Under the pieces are notes generated by a model, which ran no database searches, was not told where the DNA came from, and was given only the letters and a program-made list of their open reading frames with translations. A program made the position numbers and the translations under genes. Of a stretch of DNA of 64,000 nucleotides, positions 62,052 to 64,000 are shown piece after piece. The first letter of the stretch is position 1. Every line of letters starts with the position of its first letter. The stretch is from Polynucleobacter sp. MWH-UH2A (GTDB lineage Bacteria > Pseudomonadota > Gammaproteobacteria > Burkholderiales > Burkholderiaceae): the NCBI RefSeq assembly GCF_018687195.1, contig NZ_CP061321.1, positions 1,240,001 through 1,304,000 of the forward strand. Reading direction: 5' to 3'.

Positions 62052-63202
62052 TTTCCAGTTTGCTGCCAATCCGTAATCAGATCTTCAAAAATTTGGGTGG
62101 CATCGGTAATTTTGTCTACGTAGCAAAATTCATCGGTTTGATGTGCCATCTCTGGCTGCCCAGGCCCTAGGATGACTGTAGGAGGGTTGCCGATAGCAGG
62201 CTTTAGTGCAGAAGCATCTGTAAAGTAAGAAACCGTTTTTTCAGTTGGTCTAACGCCATTGACTTGCTCACAACGGTCAAATACTTTGGCCATCCAAGGG
62301 TCGTTTGCAGGTGTATATACGCCTTCAATGTCAATGATGGTTTCTAGTTTCACAACTGGGCCTAGGGCTTTACATAGACAGCCGTAGATATGTTTATGAC
62401 TCTGCCCCGCTACCGTACGAATATCTAAAGTCATTTCAGCAGCATCAGGCACAGAATTGATATTTAAACCGGCTTTAGCGGTACCCACATTCAATGTGCC
62501 TTGCCCCATCATGGGATGAACAGGCGTATCAAAAGTAAATTGCTCAAGAGTGAGTGCTGCTTTTGCTAATTTGTAGAATGCATTGTCACCACGCTCTGGC
62601 ATCGATCCATGAGCAGTAACGCCCTCAGTAGAAGCTTTGAGCCAATAGGCGCCCTTGTGACCAAGGAGTGGTTCATTGGCGGTGGGCTCTGCAACGACAA
62701 AGCAACCAGCGGGGCCTAAAAATTTCAGAATCTCATCACTCGCAGCTAGATGAAACGCGCCTTCACAACCCGTCTCTTCTCCTGCGGTAATAATCATGCT
62801 GATACCACCGCCGGCTTTGGCAGTTTGCGCGGTTTTCATGGCGGCAACAATAAATGCAGCGACGCCACTTTTCATATCGCTAGAGCCACGGCCAAATAAT
62901 TTGCCATCATCGATTACACCGGCAAATGGCTCATGCTTCCAAGATCGCGCTCCCAATGGAACTACGTCCACATGACCTGTGAAACAGATGCTTGGATTTG
63001 CAGGAGTACAAGCACCATTTTTGGCCACTAGACTCATCCGTCGTGGGGCAAACTCAATCTTGCGACACTCAAAACCAGCCGACTCCAAAATGCTCGCTAG
63101 AAAATTACAAATCTGGTCTTCATTACCAGGAGGGTTAACAGTATTAAAGCGGATCAGCTCTTGGGTTAAGGCAATCGGATCAGGAATAGTCATCATATTC
63201 AT
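62048..63202 (-). CDS. M20-family deacylase (ArgE/DapE-like)
   Basis: The 384-residue metalloenzyme has the M20 motifs: FTGHVDVVPLGA near residue 75 (zinc His and general base region), GRGSSDMKSGVAAFI near 110 (bridging Asp), GEETGCEGAF near 140, and the dimerisation domain in the middle. It belongs to the acetylornithine deacetylase/succinyl-diaminopimelate desuccinylase class; the acyl substrate is not resolved. It is coupled to the amidase and follows the ABC transporter ATPases, perhaps part of uptake and hydrolysis of an amide nutrient. Confidence 0.88.
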   Translation of the reverse strand: MNMMTIPDPIALTQELIRFNTVNPPGNEDQICNFLASILESAGFECRKIEFAPRRMSLVAKNGACTPANPSICFTGHVDVVPLGARSWKHEPFAGVIDDGKLFGRGSSDMKSGVAAFIVAAMKTAQTAKAGGGISMIITAGEETGCEGAFHLAASDEILKFLGPAGCFVVAEPTANEPLLGHKGAYWLKASTEGVTAHGSMPERGDNAFYKLAKAALTLEQFTFDTPVHPMMGQGTLNVGTAKAGLNINSVPDAAEMTLDIRTVAGQSHKHIYGCLCKALGPVVKLETIIDIEGVYTPANDPWMAKVFDRCEQVNGVRPTEKTVSYFTDASALKPAIGNPPTVILGPGQPEMAHQTDEFCYVDKITDATQIFEDLITDWQQTGK

Positions 63203-63240
63203 TCGAGCAAATTAGGTTGAGGGTACTTAGTTGAATAGAC

Positions 63241-63951
63241 TTACCCAAAATAGGCAGCTTGCACCTCTGAATTTTCAGCAAGCTCAGTAGCGCTACCCTG
63301 CGCTACGACCTGCCCTTTCGCAATCACATAGCCGCGATGCGAAATAGCTAAGGTTTGACGTACATTTTGCTCAACCAGCAAGACTGTTGTCCCCATTTGA
63401 TTGATTTCTTTGATGATTTTGAAGTTCTCTTTCACAAACAAAGGAGAGAGACCCAAGGAAGGCTCATCAAAAATGAGAAGTTCAGGAGAGCTCATTAAGC
63501 TACGGCCAATTGCCAACATGGCTTGCTCACCGCCAGACATGGTTCCTGCCAATTGATTAGAGCGTTCAGCCAGACGCGGAAATAAAGTCTTTACCCGTTC
63601 GCGACGTTCCTGTATCACCTTTTGATCGCCAACTAGATATGCGCCTGCTGATAAATTTTCATCGACCGTCATTCTAGGAAAAACACGACGCCCCTCCGGC
63701 ACACAAGCAATACCTTGACCAATAATGCGGTGAGTAGCTAAATGCGTGATGTCCGCACCATTAAAAGTAATCTTGCCACGATTAGCTGGAGTTAAACCCA
63801 GGATAGATCGAATGAGAGTGGATTTTCCCGCGCCATTGGCACCCAAGATACAAGTGATTTGTCCACGCTCGACCTGAATCGATACGTCTTCAAGAACATC
63901 AATCCGATCGTAGGCTGTGTTGATATGGTCGATTTCTAATAAGGCCATCAT
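63241..63951 (-). CDS. Branched-chain amino acid ABC transporter ATPase (LivF-like)
   Basis: The 236-residue ATPase has Walker A GANGAGKST near residue 36, the Q-loop, signature TMSGGEQAM near 138, Walker B LLIFDEPSLGLSP near 160, and the family end VQAAYFG. The ATG overlaps the previous stop by one base (TAATG). LivF-like proteins serve HAAT transporters for amino acids, amides or urea; the substrate cannot be told. An internal ATG one codon later is possible. Confidence 0.92.
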   Translation of the reverse strand: MMALLEIDHINTAYDRIDVLEDVSIQVERGQITCILGANGAGKSTLIRSILGLTPANRGKITFNGADITHLATHRIIGQGIACVPEGRRVFPRMTVDENLSAGAYLVGDQKVIQERRERVKTLFPRLAERSNQLAGTMSGGEQAMLAIGRSLMSSPELLIFDEPSLGLSPLFVKENFKIIKEINQMGTTVLLVEQNVRQTLAISHRGYVIAKGQVVAQGSATELAENSEVQAAYFG

Positions 63952-64000
63952 TATTCCTGCCCCAAATAGGCAACCTGAACTTCACGGTTGCTCACGATTT
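63951..64000 (-). CDS. C-terminal end of an ABC transporter ATPase (LivG-like), cut by window edge
   Basis: The last 16 codons read VSNREVQVAYLGQE before TAA, the typical end of a LivG- or LivF-type ATPase. The rest is beyond the right edge. It precedes the LivF-like gene with a one-base overlap, as in livG-livF operons. Confidence 0.75.
   Translation of the reverse strand, partial: IVSNREVQVAYLGQE

Overview
The window looks like a chromosomal segment of a betaproteobacterium of the Burkholderiales, most likely Polynucleobacter or a close relative. The reasons are moderate-to-low GC, the ordered block ndk-rlmN-ispG-hisS-(yfgM)-bamB-der-hfq-hflX-hflK-hflC-hisZ-purA, and surE-pcm-nlpD lying near rlmD. 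This placement rests on gene order and remembered protein families; no search was run.

Layout. 1-15150 is one long minus-strand housekeeping block: malate synthase G (cut by the window edge), purine, histidine and isoprenoid synthesis, the HflKC/HflX/Hfq regulators, the Der GTPase, BamB, the YfgM chaperone, RlmN and Ndk. A Bax-inhibitor-type membrane protein (15420-16121) points the other way and ends in a terminator. 16230-21616 holds a predicted 26-residue membrane peptide, an outer-membrane beta-barrel, rlmD, a DEDD exonuclease, nlpD, pcm and surE. Joined to surE by a 2-base gap is a complete heavy-metal RND efflux operon (21619-27621), preceded by an OprB-like porin. A ParD-like/RelE-type toxin pair and a divergent lone RelB share a palindrome (29443-30315). 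Then come recR, ybaB, dnaX and the SRP RNA gene (33069-33168).

The accessory region starts right after the SRP RNA gene and runs to about 60.2 kb. It holds a HigA-type antitoxin without its toxin, an overlapping wHTH-MNT/HEPN pair, a 43-residue membrane protein, a von Willebrand A protein, an AT-rich Type II restriction-modification locus (36.6-39.3 kb), many small unknown or secreted proteins, an orphan MbcA/ParS-type antitoxin with 11-bp iterons, two WYL-domain regulators, a RecB-like nuclease (DUF2779 type), a double-AAA+ ATPase with a TPR protein, a small HExxH secreted protein, and an envelope operon made of a DUF4407 membrane protein and two lipoproteins.

The most interesting signal is regulatory. 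A 15-bp palindrome, GCTCR-N5-YGAGC, occurs at least seven times in gaps between accessory genes spread over 23 kb. Most copies sit 11 bases upstream of a -10-like hexamer, and several can serve both directions. One copy precedes WYL regulator 1 (44417). A different palindrome, ACGAT-N7-ATCGY, occurs four times, 9-10 bases before -10-like sequences, including in front of the WYL regulator 2 operon (55954) and the AAA+ ATPase (54406). These appear to define two WYL-controlled regulons that tie otherwise unlinked unknown genes into two candidate undescribed systems.

From 60187 the segment returns to ordinary functions: an HD-domain ppGpp-hydrolase-like protein, an amidase, an M20 peptidase and branched-chain amino-acid-type ABC ATPases, the last cut by the window edge. 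I saw no tRNA, rRNA, CRISPR array, integrase or intact insertion sequence.
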